A stretch of DNA of 8,591 nt, from NCBI GenBank assembly GCA_018675395.1, contig JABGYE010000141.1:1-8591 (forward strand), read 5' to 3'. Origin of the DNA: EC70 sp018675395 (GTDB lineage Bacteria > Verrucomicrobiota > Verrucomicrobiia > Verrucomicrobiales > DEV007). Below, one piece after another: positions 1 to 6,263 of the stretch. The position numbers were made by a program, and so were the translations under genes. The notes under the pieces are model-generated. The model was not told the DNA's origin. It made no database searches and worked only from the letters and a program-made list of their open reading frames with translations. The first letter of the stretch is position 1; each line of letters begins with the position of its first letter.

Positions 1-1
1 T

Positions 2-160
2 TATTACACTTCAGATGGGACGGATCCTGGACATGACAGTTCTGGAGAACCTGTTCGAGGAACATTGTATTCTGGTCCAATCGATCCATTTAAGGGGTCG
101 AGTGATGTTATTAAAATTAATGCTCGAGTTTATGGGCCTGCGGGATATGCCCATTGGTTT
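2..160 (+). other. Partial chitobiase/beta-hexosaminidase C-terminal-like (CHB_HEX_C / Fn3-associated) domain
   Basis: Translation from base 2 gives the family hallmark YYTSDGTDP, then after an insertion TLYSGPIDP, then IKINARVYG and an aromatic end. This is the usual order 'YYTxDGTDP ... LYxGPI ... vkArAy'. Only the C-terminal part is in the window. These small beta-sandwich modules are accessory domains in secreted multidomain proteins and carry no known catalytic residue. Their presence shows that the upstream, unseen part of the protein probably contains further extracellular modules. Confidence 0.7.
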
Positions 161-2473
161 GATCCTAGTTCGCCTTATAGTGTTGCGTTAAATCGATGGC
201 ATGTTCCTCAGTGGGAAGGTTTTTTGGGTGGAGTTTTTCATCAGAGTACCTACGCTACCTTTCATAACATAAGACAGCATAGCGTTGAAGGTGGATTGGA
301 TTTAAGCTTTGATCCCCGATTAGGACTTAATGGGACGGGAAAGGCCATTGCGATTCAGTCTAATGGGAAAGCCATTGCTGGGGGGGAATTTACTTCGGTT
401 AACGGTATTCCTAGAAATCGAATCGTTCGCTTTAATTTGGATGGTTCAGTGGATGAGAGTTTTGATCCTGGTGAGGGGTTCGACGATGAAGTGCTGGCTT
501 TATTGATTCAACCTGACGGAAAAATTGTAGTTGGTGGTAAATTTAAGAAATATAACAATAAATGGAGGATGGGGATCGCGCGTCTCAATTCTGACGGTTC
601 TTTAGATAATTCATTCCAGGTAGGAAGAGGAGTTCACAGTGATCAGAATGGATGGGTGCATGCCTTGGCTATCCAGAATCAAAACCTAGTTACTGGAGGT
701 GAAGGGGGTGAAGATGATTATAAGATTATAGTCGCAGGTTGTTTCACGCGTTATAATTTCATTCCAGCGTATAGTCTTGCGAGAATTCATCTTAATGGCA
801 AACTTGACATGTCCTTTGATACTTCAAAGGGAGTTCAGGGAATCGTTCATAGTGTATGTACTGATGGTGACGGTGATATAGTGATAGGTGGTTTCTTTGA
901 TAAATATGATGGTGTGTCTCGCAATAATATTGCGCGAGTAAGAGGTGATTCAGGTAGGAATGATTCTTTATTCAACCCTGGGGACGGGGCGGACGACCGA
1001 GTATATACAGTTAATGTTTATGAGGGTGGCAAGATTTTTATCGGGGGATCATTTGATCAATTTGATGGTAATGAAGTTACAAGTGTGGCCAGATTAAACT
1101 CAGACGGTTCTCATGATTCTTCGTTTCATCTTTCTCAGAAATCAGGAATTGATTCTTGGACGGTGTACTCTTCACATGTGGCGCAAGATAATAAGGTGTT
1201 TGTTGGTGGTAATTTTCATGCACTAAATGATGAGCAATCTCCTAAGGGATCTTTCATTAGGCTTGATGCTCATGGATCAATTGATTCTAGTTATTCGCCA
1301 GATAAGCTTCCAATTGATGCTTCGGTCTTCGCAATATCTGCGAAGTCAGAGGATGAAGCTATAATTACAGGAGATTTCCCGGAAACTTATGTAAAAACTA
1401 CAGAGAATATAGCGCGTATAAATACTAAGACAGGTCAGATTGATCATTCTTTTAGAGTCGGGGTAGGTGCTAATGGAGAAGTTAAGGCATTAATAAAGCT
1501 TTCTGATGGGAGCTTGTTAGTCGGGGGGGCATTTACCAGAATAAATGGTGCCGCTAGATTGGGCTTAGCAAAGTTGAATGCCGATGGCGAGGTCCTTGCA
1601 TTTTCTTCACAAGTTGAGGAAGGCTCTGTTTATTCGATTGTCGAACGGTCTGATGGAAAGATAGTAATTGGGGGAAGTTTTCAGAGTGTCGGAGGTAACC
1701 CATCTCTAAAAAGAATTGCGAGATTAAACCCAGATGGGAGCGTTGATGCGTCATTTGACCCACCAGGAAAGATGACCAGTACATGGGTACAGACCCATCC
1801 CTGGAAGACATGGGTCGGAGAGTGGCGAGTTGAGTCTACTGGTGGATTTGATGGGACGGTTCGCTCAGTTTCTCTTCTTGAAGATGATAGAATTCTTGCT
1901 GTAGGTGAATTTAATCATTACGGAGAAATGTTTCAACCTCGGTTGGCATTGCTTGATTCTGATGCAGGAATTAATGAAAAGTTTACGGCCTCCAGAGGGT
2001 ACGTTTCTCTATCAGGTTCAATTCAGCAGGCATTAGCTTTGAAGGATGGGAGAATTCTTCTTGTGGGTAATTTCCCCGGTAGGATTAAGTGTTTATTAAA
2101 AGATGGATCTGTGGATTCAGGTTTTGTTCCTGAGAGTATTAATGGAGAGATAAGCAGCGCAGTTATTCAAAAGGATGGAAGGATACTGCTAGGTGGTGAT
2201 TTTACTAAAGTTGGTAGCAGGGAAATGAATAGAGTTGTTGTTCTTAACCGAAACGGTTCGCTTTATAATGCTTTTGATCCAGGTGCTGGAGCGGACGGCC
2301 CAGTGACTGGAGTTCTGTCACTGCGTGATGGAGGAAGTGTTGTGTTAGGATCTTTTAGAAGATTTGGATCTCAGGAGCGTGCCGGGATAGTTAGGCTAAT
2401 GAAGGATGGTTCTATGTTTTCTGGCTATGAGAATAATGATTTAGAAATCACTTCGATTAATTCAACAAGATAA
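2..2473 (+). CDS. Large delta-60 repeat (beta-propeller type) protein with chitobiase C-terminal-like domain, 5' partial
   Basis: The reading frame is open from the first full codon at 2 to TAA at 2471-2473 (823 codons visible), so the true start lies left of the window. The TTG at 65 sits inside a conserved domain and is not a credible start. The first ~53 residues match the end of a CHB_HEX_C/Fn3-associated domain (YYTSDGTDP at the edge, then TLYSGPI and KINARVYG). From about base 290, units of about 50 residues follow the delta-60 pattern: DGKIVVGGxF, then ARLNxDGS, then DxSF. Fourteen DxSF-type motifs are recognisable. Such repeats are thought to form beta-propeller blades and occur in large exported proteins. 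The C-terminus ends shortly after the last repeat, with no membrane anchor or recognised sorting tail. It lies 74 bases before the pilT ATG on the same strand, so a cell-surface or pilus-associated adhesin role is possible. That role is inferred. Domain calls are by eye. Confidence 0.9.
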   Translation, partial: YYTSDGTDPGHDSSGEPVRGTLYSGPIDPFKGSSDVIKINARVYGPAGYAHWFDPSSPYSVALNRWHVPQWEGFLGGVFHQSTYATFHNIRQHSVEGGLDLSFDPRLGLNGTGKAIAIQSNGKAIAGGEFTSVNGIPRNRIVRFNLDGSVDESFDPGEGFDDEVLALLIQPDGKIVVGGKFKKYNNKWRMGIARLNSDGSLDNSFQVGRGVHSDQNGWVHALAIQNQNLVTGGEGGEDDYKIIVAGCFTRYNFIPAYSLARIHLNGKLDMSFDTSKGVQGIVHSVCTDGDGDIVIGGFFDKYDGVSRNNIARVRGDSGRNDSLFNPGDGADDRVYTVNVYEGGKIFIGGSFDQFDGNEVTSVARLNSDGSHDSSFHLSQKSGIDSWTVYSSHVAQDNKVFVGGNFHALNDEQSPKGSFIRLDAHGSIDSSYSPDKLPIDASVFAISAKSEDEAIITGDFPETYVKTTENIARINTKTGQIDHSFRVGVGANGEVKALIKLSDGSLLVGGAFTRINGAARLGLAKLNADGEVLAFSSQVEEGSVYSIVERSDGKIVIGGSFQSVGGNPSLKRIARLNPDGSVDASFDPPGKMTSTWVQTHPWKTWVGEWRVESTGGFDGTVRSVSLLEDDRILAVGEFNHYGEMFQPRLALLDSDAGINEKFTASRGYVSLSGSIQQALALKDGRILLVGNFPGRIKCLLKDGSVDSGFVPESINGEISSAVIQKDGRILLGGDFTKVGSREMNRVVVLNRNGSLYNAFDPGAGADGPVTGVLSLRDGGSVVLGSFRRFGSQERAGIVRLMKDGSMFSGYENNDLEITSINSTR
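290..2428 (+). repeat. Tandem delta-60 protein repeats, 13 bounded units plus a degenerate first unit
   Basis: DxSF-type motifs end at about bases 310, 463, 616, 817, 973, 1126, 1294, 1453, 1603, 1756, 1984, 2125, 2275 and 2428. These bound thirteen units of mostly 47-57 residues. Well-kept units read like QPDGKIVVGGKF ... IARLNSDGSLDNSF. The units are diverged at DNA level, so this is an old protein repeat and not a recent DNA duplication. Two units are clearly longer: the one at 617-817 has an acidic insert (GGEGGEDDYK), and the one at 1757-1984 has a Trp-rich insert. The stretch just before the array (about 185-310; GGVF ... GGLDLSF) aligns in length with the second half of a unit and may be a worn first repeat. 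Confidence 0.85.
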
Positions 2474-2547
2474 AAATAAATAACAAGGATGAAAAGAGTC
2501 TTTTGATTGAATGGCGCTATTTCAATAACCGCGAAATCACCACACAA

Positions 2548-3615
2548 ATGGAAGGAGTAACAGACAAATGTCCGTTAGGACAAAGGCTAATTGAGTTGGC
2601 TGAGGGAGAGGGTATCTCGGATTTTTACATTACTCCTTGGGAGCCTCTTGTTTATAGGCAAAATGGGGAATTGCTATTTGATCATTTCATATATCAACCC
2701 GATCAAGAAAGCCCGATAATTCCAGGTTGTTCAGATTATGCTCTAATGATAGGTAATTGCCGTTTTCGTGTTAATAAAATGGTAAGTAGAGGGCGATATC
2801 GCTGGGTTCTGCGTCTCTTGCCCATTGAAATTCCTTCATGTGATGATATTCGGGTTCCGAATGCAGCAGTAAAAGCTTTTTTGCAGGCGAAAAATGGACT
2901 CTTTCTGATTTGCGGAGCTACAGGTTCAGGAAAGACTACTACGATCGCCTCCTTAAATTTACATAGGGCTCTTCGCCGACGTGAACATTTCATTACTTTC
3001 GAGGATCCGATCGAATATATTTATCCCACTAAGAGTATTCCTTCATTGATTTCACAAAGGGAAATTGGGGAAGATGATGAGGATTTTGCGGAGGCTCTTA
3101 GGGGGTCGTTGAGACAAGCTCCTGACGTAATAATGGTTGGTGAAATCCGTGATGGCGAGACTGCCGAGATTGCTTTACAGGCTGCTGAAACTGGTCACGT
3201 AGTAGTGGCGACACTCCACACTTCAAGTGCAGCTCAAACAGTTCAGCGATTTTTGAAATTGATACCTTCCGAAAGGGTTGAAAGTGCTCAGAGTACTTTG
3301 GCCGATATTTTACGAATGATTCTTTGCCAGAGGCTAATGTTTGATGAAGAGAAGGGAAAGAGGTTTGCTACGCACGAAATGCTCCTTCAATACGATTCGG
3401 TATCTAATCTAATCCGTAGAGGAGAGTATAAGAAGTTAGATCAGGAGCTTGAGACGGGCGCAAAGCGAGGGATGTGTAGTTTCGAGACAAGTCTAAGTGA
3501 TCGCCTTGCGGAAGGATGGAGGCCTACATTTAAGGAGCCTACAGGGTTTAGTTCTGAGGAAGTAAATGAATTTCTTCATTATGAAGAAGAAATAGAATTG
3601 GAGATGACAAGATGA
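2548..3615 (+). CDS. pilT: PilT/PilU-family type IV pilus retraction ATPase
   Basis: A cytoplasmic hexameric ATPase that powers pilin disassembly and pilus retraction. With the ATG at 2548 the protein has 355 residues, the family's usual size. The N-terminal PAS-like part (about 8-100) includes SDFYITPWEPLVYRQNGEL. Walker A is GATGSGKT (123-130), the Asp box ITFEDPIEY (149-157), Walker B DVIMVGEIRD (193-202, catalytic Glu199) and the His box TGHVVVATLHT (215-225). LRMILCQRL and the C-terminal NLIRRGEYKKLDQ ... GAKRGM follow, as in PilT rather than PilB; the tetracysteine zinc site of PilB/GspE is absent. After about 323 comes an acidic tail that may be lineage-specific. A TTG at 2503 would add 15 residues with no family likeness, although it has the purine-rich AAGGATGAAAAGAG upstream. 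The ATG lacks a clear ribosome site, so the start is not settled. The stop overlaps the next gene by four bases (ATGA). Confidence 0.95.
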   Translation: MEGVTDKCPLGQRLIELAEGEGISDFYITPWEPLVYRQNGELLFDHFIYQPDQESPIIPGCSDYALMIGNCRFRVNKMVSRGRYRWVLRLLPIEIPSCDDIRVPNAAVKAFLQAKNGLFLICGATGSGKTTTIASLNLHRALRRREHFITFEDPIEYIYPTKSIPSLISQREIGEDDEDFAEALRGSLRQAPDVIMVGEIRDGETAEIALQAAETGHVVVATLHTSSAAQTVQRFLKLIPSERVESAQSTLADILRMILCQRLMFDEEKGKRFATHEMLLQYDSVSNLIRRGEYKKLDQELETGAKRGMCSFETSLSDRLAEGWRPTFKEPTGFSSEEVNEFLHYEEEIELEMTR

Positions 3616-4502
3616 AATTATCAGACATTACAAACGTACTTAGCTTTGCTGCTTTTCGCCCTGATCCAGATGACAGTTCCTCTATTTGGAGAAAGAGATT
3701 TCCTAATAGGCAGACGCTATTATTAAATTTTAGTAAGGAAGAAGTGAGTTGGAGGAGCGTTAGCAAGGATGGAGTTCTTGGAGAAGAAAATTCTGTCGTC
3801 GGCCCCGTAAAAGAAGTTGTCCAAGACATGAGTGACGATTGGCTGAATCTAACTGATGGTGGGTGGTGTGCAGTGTCTATTAATCATAGGTTTGTGATAA
3901 GTCTTGAAACAAATTTAACGAGAAAGAATGGAGCGAGTGAACTTATTAGAACCAATCCTAAGGCGGTATTAGGATCAAAGTCTGAGCGAGGCAAAAGGTA
4001 TGCGCTAAAACATAATGCTGAATCTAATTCGAGTATACTTTTAGCCGTAGATGAAGATTATATAAAAGAAATAGAAACTCTTTTTAAGAGTTCTGGATTA
4101 AAAGTCGGTAGGATTTGTTGTGGAATTTATGGAATGCTTTCCGAATCCCTTGACCAAATAACTGAAGCTCAAAAGGATTATAATGAAAATGGAGCCGAGC
4201 CTCTAGGTGATATTGTTCTAGTTACTTGCTGTGAAGGTTCGGTATGTATTTTGAAAAGCGACCAAGAAAAGTGGATCGAGTTACGCTCAAGAAACAGTCT
4301 GTATGCGCAGAAGGACTTGGAGCCTTTAAGAAAAGTTATCGGCCCCATAGTGGAAGATCTGGGTTCGAATGCGCAGATCGTTTTGTCTGCTGATGGGGCT
4401 GTTGAAGGTGTTAACCAAATACTTAGGGAGCTTGCTCCGGACGTTAGGATAAATGATATGAGCGATTCATATGGTTTGTGGAGCTTGCTTAAAAACAAAT
4501 AG
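3612..4502 (+). CDS. Divergent PilM/GspL-like actin-fold protein of the pilus alignment complex
   Basis: A 296-residue protein with no signal peptide or membrane segment, starting within the ATGA overlap with pilT. Its order of elements follows PilM: an early strand pair (TLLLNF ... VSWRSVSKDG, 35-54), a strand near 86-98 (CAVSINHRFVISL), the mid-protein pattern SILLAVDEDYIKEIETLF followed by SGLKVGRICCGIYG (141-174), a strand pair near 200-226 (DIVLVTCCEGSVCILKSD), and IVLSADGAVEGVNQIL (256-271), matching the 'IVLSGGGA' element of PilM. The usual nucleotide-contact residues look replaced: there is no DxG at the first strand, TCCEGS stands where DIGxxxT is expected, and SADGA stands for the SGGGA loop. 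It is probably a non-nucleotide-binding relative that docks the cytoplasmic N-terminus of the PilN-like protein encoded just downstream. Family assignment rests on pattern and position and is moderate. Confidence 0.7.
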   Translation: MKLSDITNVLSFAAFRPDPDDSSSIWRKRFPNRQTLLLNFSKEEVSWRSVSKDGVLGEENSVVGPVKEVVQDMSDDWLNLTDGGWCAVSINHRFVISLETNLTRKNGASELIRTNPKAVLGSKSERGKRYALKHNAESNSSILLAVDEDYIKEIETLFKSSGLKVGRICCGIYGMLSESLDQITEAQKDYNENGAEPLGDIVLVTCCEGSVCILKSDQEKWIELRSRNSLYAQKDLEPLRKVIGPIVEDLGSNAQIVLSADGAVEGVNQILRELAPDVRINDMSDSYGLWSLLKNK

Positions 4503-4505
4503 ACA

Positions 4506-5105
4506 ATGAGTATGAGTGCCAAACCTTTTCATGACATAAAGACTGAGAGGCAAGATATAACAAGACCGTTGCCGAGGGTTCTTATTCTGGTTCCTGTAAT
4601 GTTTTGTATTTCTTGTGTGGCGGCAATTGCTTTGAATCTTTTGTTTTTCTTTAAGATAAAAGAATCAGAAGCTGCAAAGGTTGAGTGGCATGAAAAAATT
4701 GAGGAAGAGACTTTGAGGAAGTCAGAAACTGAGAAGCAAATTGGATTGATCAAAGACGAGGACCGTCGCGCCAAGGATATGTATGATTGGGTCGAGGGGT
4801 CTAGACAGATTCAGCCTTTAGCTGTTGGAGTAGCGCGTAGTATGAGCGTCAAGAGTTCTATTGAGGAATTGTCTCTAGTTAGGGGCATGGAAAACCCTCA
4901 TCAGATTAGAATCGGATTAGATTTTGTTAATGGGGGTCAGAAGCAATTGGATTCAACTCTATCGGCAATTAATGACCTTGGATATCGTGCATATTCAGCA
5001 AATCAAACGTCGGGTCAGGGAGGGCAGGTTGATTACCAGGCAACTTTAATTTGGCAAAAAGTTGGCAACAAGAACAACAACTTAAGTTTGAACAATAATG
5101 AATAA
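4506..5105 (+). CDS. PilN-like inner-membrane alignment protein
   Basis: A 199-residue protein with the classic PilN plan. It has a short cytoplasmic N-terminus with basic and polar residues (1-24, PFHDIKTERQDITRPLPR), one membrane helix (about 25-49, VLILVPVMFCISCVAAIALN), a charged coiled-coil segment (about 50-92, many E/K/R), and a small mixed alpha/beta periplasmic domain (about 95-187) with alternating strands such as HQIRIGLDFV and VDYQATLIW. The N-terminal tail would bind the groove of the PilM-like protein, and the coiled coil would pair with the PilO-like protein. It begins three bases after the PilM-like stop. A second in-frame ATG lies at 4512, so the protein may be two residues shorter. 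Little primary sequence is diagnostic; the call rests on topology, size and neighbours. Confidence 0.7.
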   Translation: MSMSAKPFHDIKTERQDITRPLPRVLILVPVMFCISCVAAIALNLLFFFKIKESEAAKVEWHEKIEEETLRKSETEKQIGLIKDEDRRAKDMYDWVEGSRQIQPLAVGVARSMSVKSSIEELSLVRGMENPHQIRIGLDFVNGGQKQLDSTLSAINDLGYRAYSANQTSGQGGQVDYQATLIWQKVGNKNNNLSLNNNE

Positions 5106-5658
5106 TAAACATTTTGGCTGTTTGGCTCTCGGGCTATTTATTATGTTAATTGGGCATTGGACAAATGCTTCCTACAAGAAGTTGCGGTTAGCTCGCGACG
5201 CTGAGGAAATGTCTAGAACGGCATTTGATGGGGCTGTTTTCGCTCGAAGCGCTGAGCAGCGTAAAATGGTTATTCTAAAGAATAATACTATAGATTCTAG
5301 AGAATATTTAAATCAATGGGAGCCTTATATTAGGCAGGTAAAGAATGCACAGTTCGGAGAGGCATTAATTAATCTTCGTATAAAGCAAGCCGGGATTATT
5401 ACTTTATCACAGGTCTATGAAACGGTTGATTATGTGAAGGGTGGCACAATTCCTAAAACATTAAATGCGAAGTTAGTTTTCGAAGATGATTACGTAAAGA
5501 CTTTAAATTGGTTGGCAGATCTTGAGGGTAGCTTACCAGCTATACGTGTATCTAATTGTAAGTTATCCAAGGGGCAATCGGGGAATGATATAAAAATGGA
5601 GTTATCACTTGATATTCCAATAATAGATTCAGAGAACGGAAAAGATTCTCGAGCATAG
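5098..5658 (+). CDS. PilO-like inner-membrane alignment protein
   Basis: A 186-residue protein starting within the last eight bases of the PilN-like gene. It has a very short N-terminus, one membrane helix (about 6-22, FGCLALGLFIMLIGHW), a helical charged region (about 25-105), and a C-terminal alpha/beta domain whose strand TLNAKLVFEDDYVKTLNWL leads to LPAIRVSNCKLS and IKMELSLDIPI. The stretch 'VFEDDYVKTLNWLADLEGS' resembles the PilO/GspM pattern, in which a strand is followed by a helix and then 'LP.lrv..l'. PilO and PilN form a membrane heterodimer that ties cytoplasmic PilM to periplasmic PilP. The order (ATPase, PilM-, PilN-, PilO-, PilP-like) supports the assignment better than sequence alone. 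Confidence 0.68.
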   Translation: MNNKHFGCLALGLFIMLIGHWTNASYKKLRLARDAEEMSRTAFDGAVFARSAEQRKMVILKNNTIDSREYLNQWEPYIRQVKNAQFGEALINLRIKQAGIITLSQVYETVDYVKGGTIPKTLNAKLVFEDDYVKTLNWLADLEGSLPAIRVSNCKLSKGQSGNDIKMELSLDIPIIDSENGKDSRA

Positions 5659-5669
5659 AAGACAAAGGT

Positions 5670-6263
5670 ATGAGGGCATTTAAATTAACTACAATATTTC
5701 TAATTATTTTTCTTTTGCGATCAGCTATGGCTGATATTCCGCCAGTCGATCTTTTGTCTTCTGGCAGTATAACTAAAAGTGTCGATGACTTTGGGGTCTT
5801 GCCCAAGAAAAAGAAAGATGCACTCAAAGGATATTTACTCGTATCAAAGGAACGAAATCCTTTTGCAATAAGAGCAAAAGAAGAGCAGATAATATCTGGC
5901 GCTGATTCACAGACTGAAGAGGCTAAGATTCGGTCTGTTTTGGATAAAATGCATGTGAGTGGCGTGGCAAAAGGGGCTCATGGTTATAAGGTGCAATTAG
6001 GTGGAGTAATTCTTGTTGAGGGTAGGAAAATACCAAAGCTCATCAATGAACAGACTGACGATTTAATAGTTACAAAGATAACGCCTTCTATGATTGAAAT
6101 CACCTGGGCAGGTGACGAAAAAGCTGATGAGCCCAGGCAATTAATAATAGCCGTAGATCTTGAACCCAAGGTCGGCATTGTTTTGCCAATCCCTTCAAAT
6201 GATAATTCATCGAGTTCATCTCAGCTTGTCTACTTGAATGAGGAGGATCCAGAAACTGATTAA
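5670..6263 (+). CDS. Periplasmic PilP/GspC-like protein with signal peptide
   Basis: A 197-residue protein with a Sec-type signal: MRAFK, a hydrophobic core TTIFLIIFLL, then an AMA|D cleavage site after residue 21. There is no lipobox cysteine, so unlike classical PilP it would be soluble. An RNPF motif (62-65) sits where PilP and GspC carry R-D/N-PF. After a helical link, the C-terminal part (about 95-165) has the short-strand pattern of the homology region: MHVSGVAKGAHGYKVQLGGV, then LVEGRKIP, then LIVTKITPSMIEITW. The end is polar with a serine run (NDNSSSSSQ) and an acidic tail. The expected job is to bridge the PilN/PilO pair to the outer-membrane secretin, which is not encoded in this window. 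The gene is 11 bases after the PilO-like stop, and its TAA shares one base with the next ATG (TAATG). PilP is the best guess, but an unrelated periplasmic protein is possible. Confidence 0.6.
   Translation: MRAFKLTTIFLIIFLLRSAMADIPPVDLLSSGSITKSVDDFGVLPKKKKDALKGYLLVSKERNPFAIRAKEEQIISGADSQTEEAKIRSVLDKMHVSGVAKGAHGYKVQLGGVILVEGRKIPKLINEQTDDLIVTKITPSMIEITWAGDEKADEPRQLIIAVDLEPKVGIVLPIPSNDNSSSSSQLVYLNEEDPETD

Noticed and set aside
863..877. DGDGD as a PilY1-like or EF-hand-like calcium site
   Set aside because: It occupies the position of the ordinary DGK turn before the VIGG strand, so it is better explained as a variant of the repeat motif than as a dedicated calcium loop.
1554..1811. Reverse-strand open frame inside the delta-60 gene
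   Set aside because: Shadow of the repeat gene: low-complexity, Ser/Gln-rich translation, no domain pattern, and the + strand frame is clearly coding.
2506..2526. ATTGAA ... TTCAAT inverted repeat near the pilT start
   Set aside because: A six-pair, A/T-rich stem with a nine-base loop and no following T run is too weak for a terminator or a regulatory hairpin call.
2474..2547. Possible promoter between the delta-60 gene and pilT
   Set aside because: The gap is A/T-rich, but no pair of spaced -35/-10 boxes could be defended by eye.
4178..4522. 114-codon reverse-strand open frame across the end of the PilM-like gene
   Set aside because: It lies antisense to a gene whose + frame fits the operon and PilM pattern; the translation has no recognisable family features.
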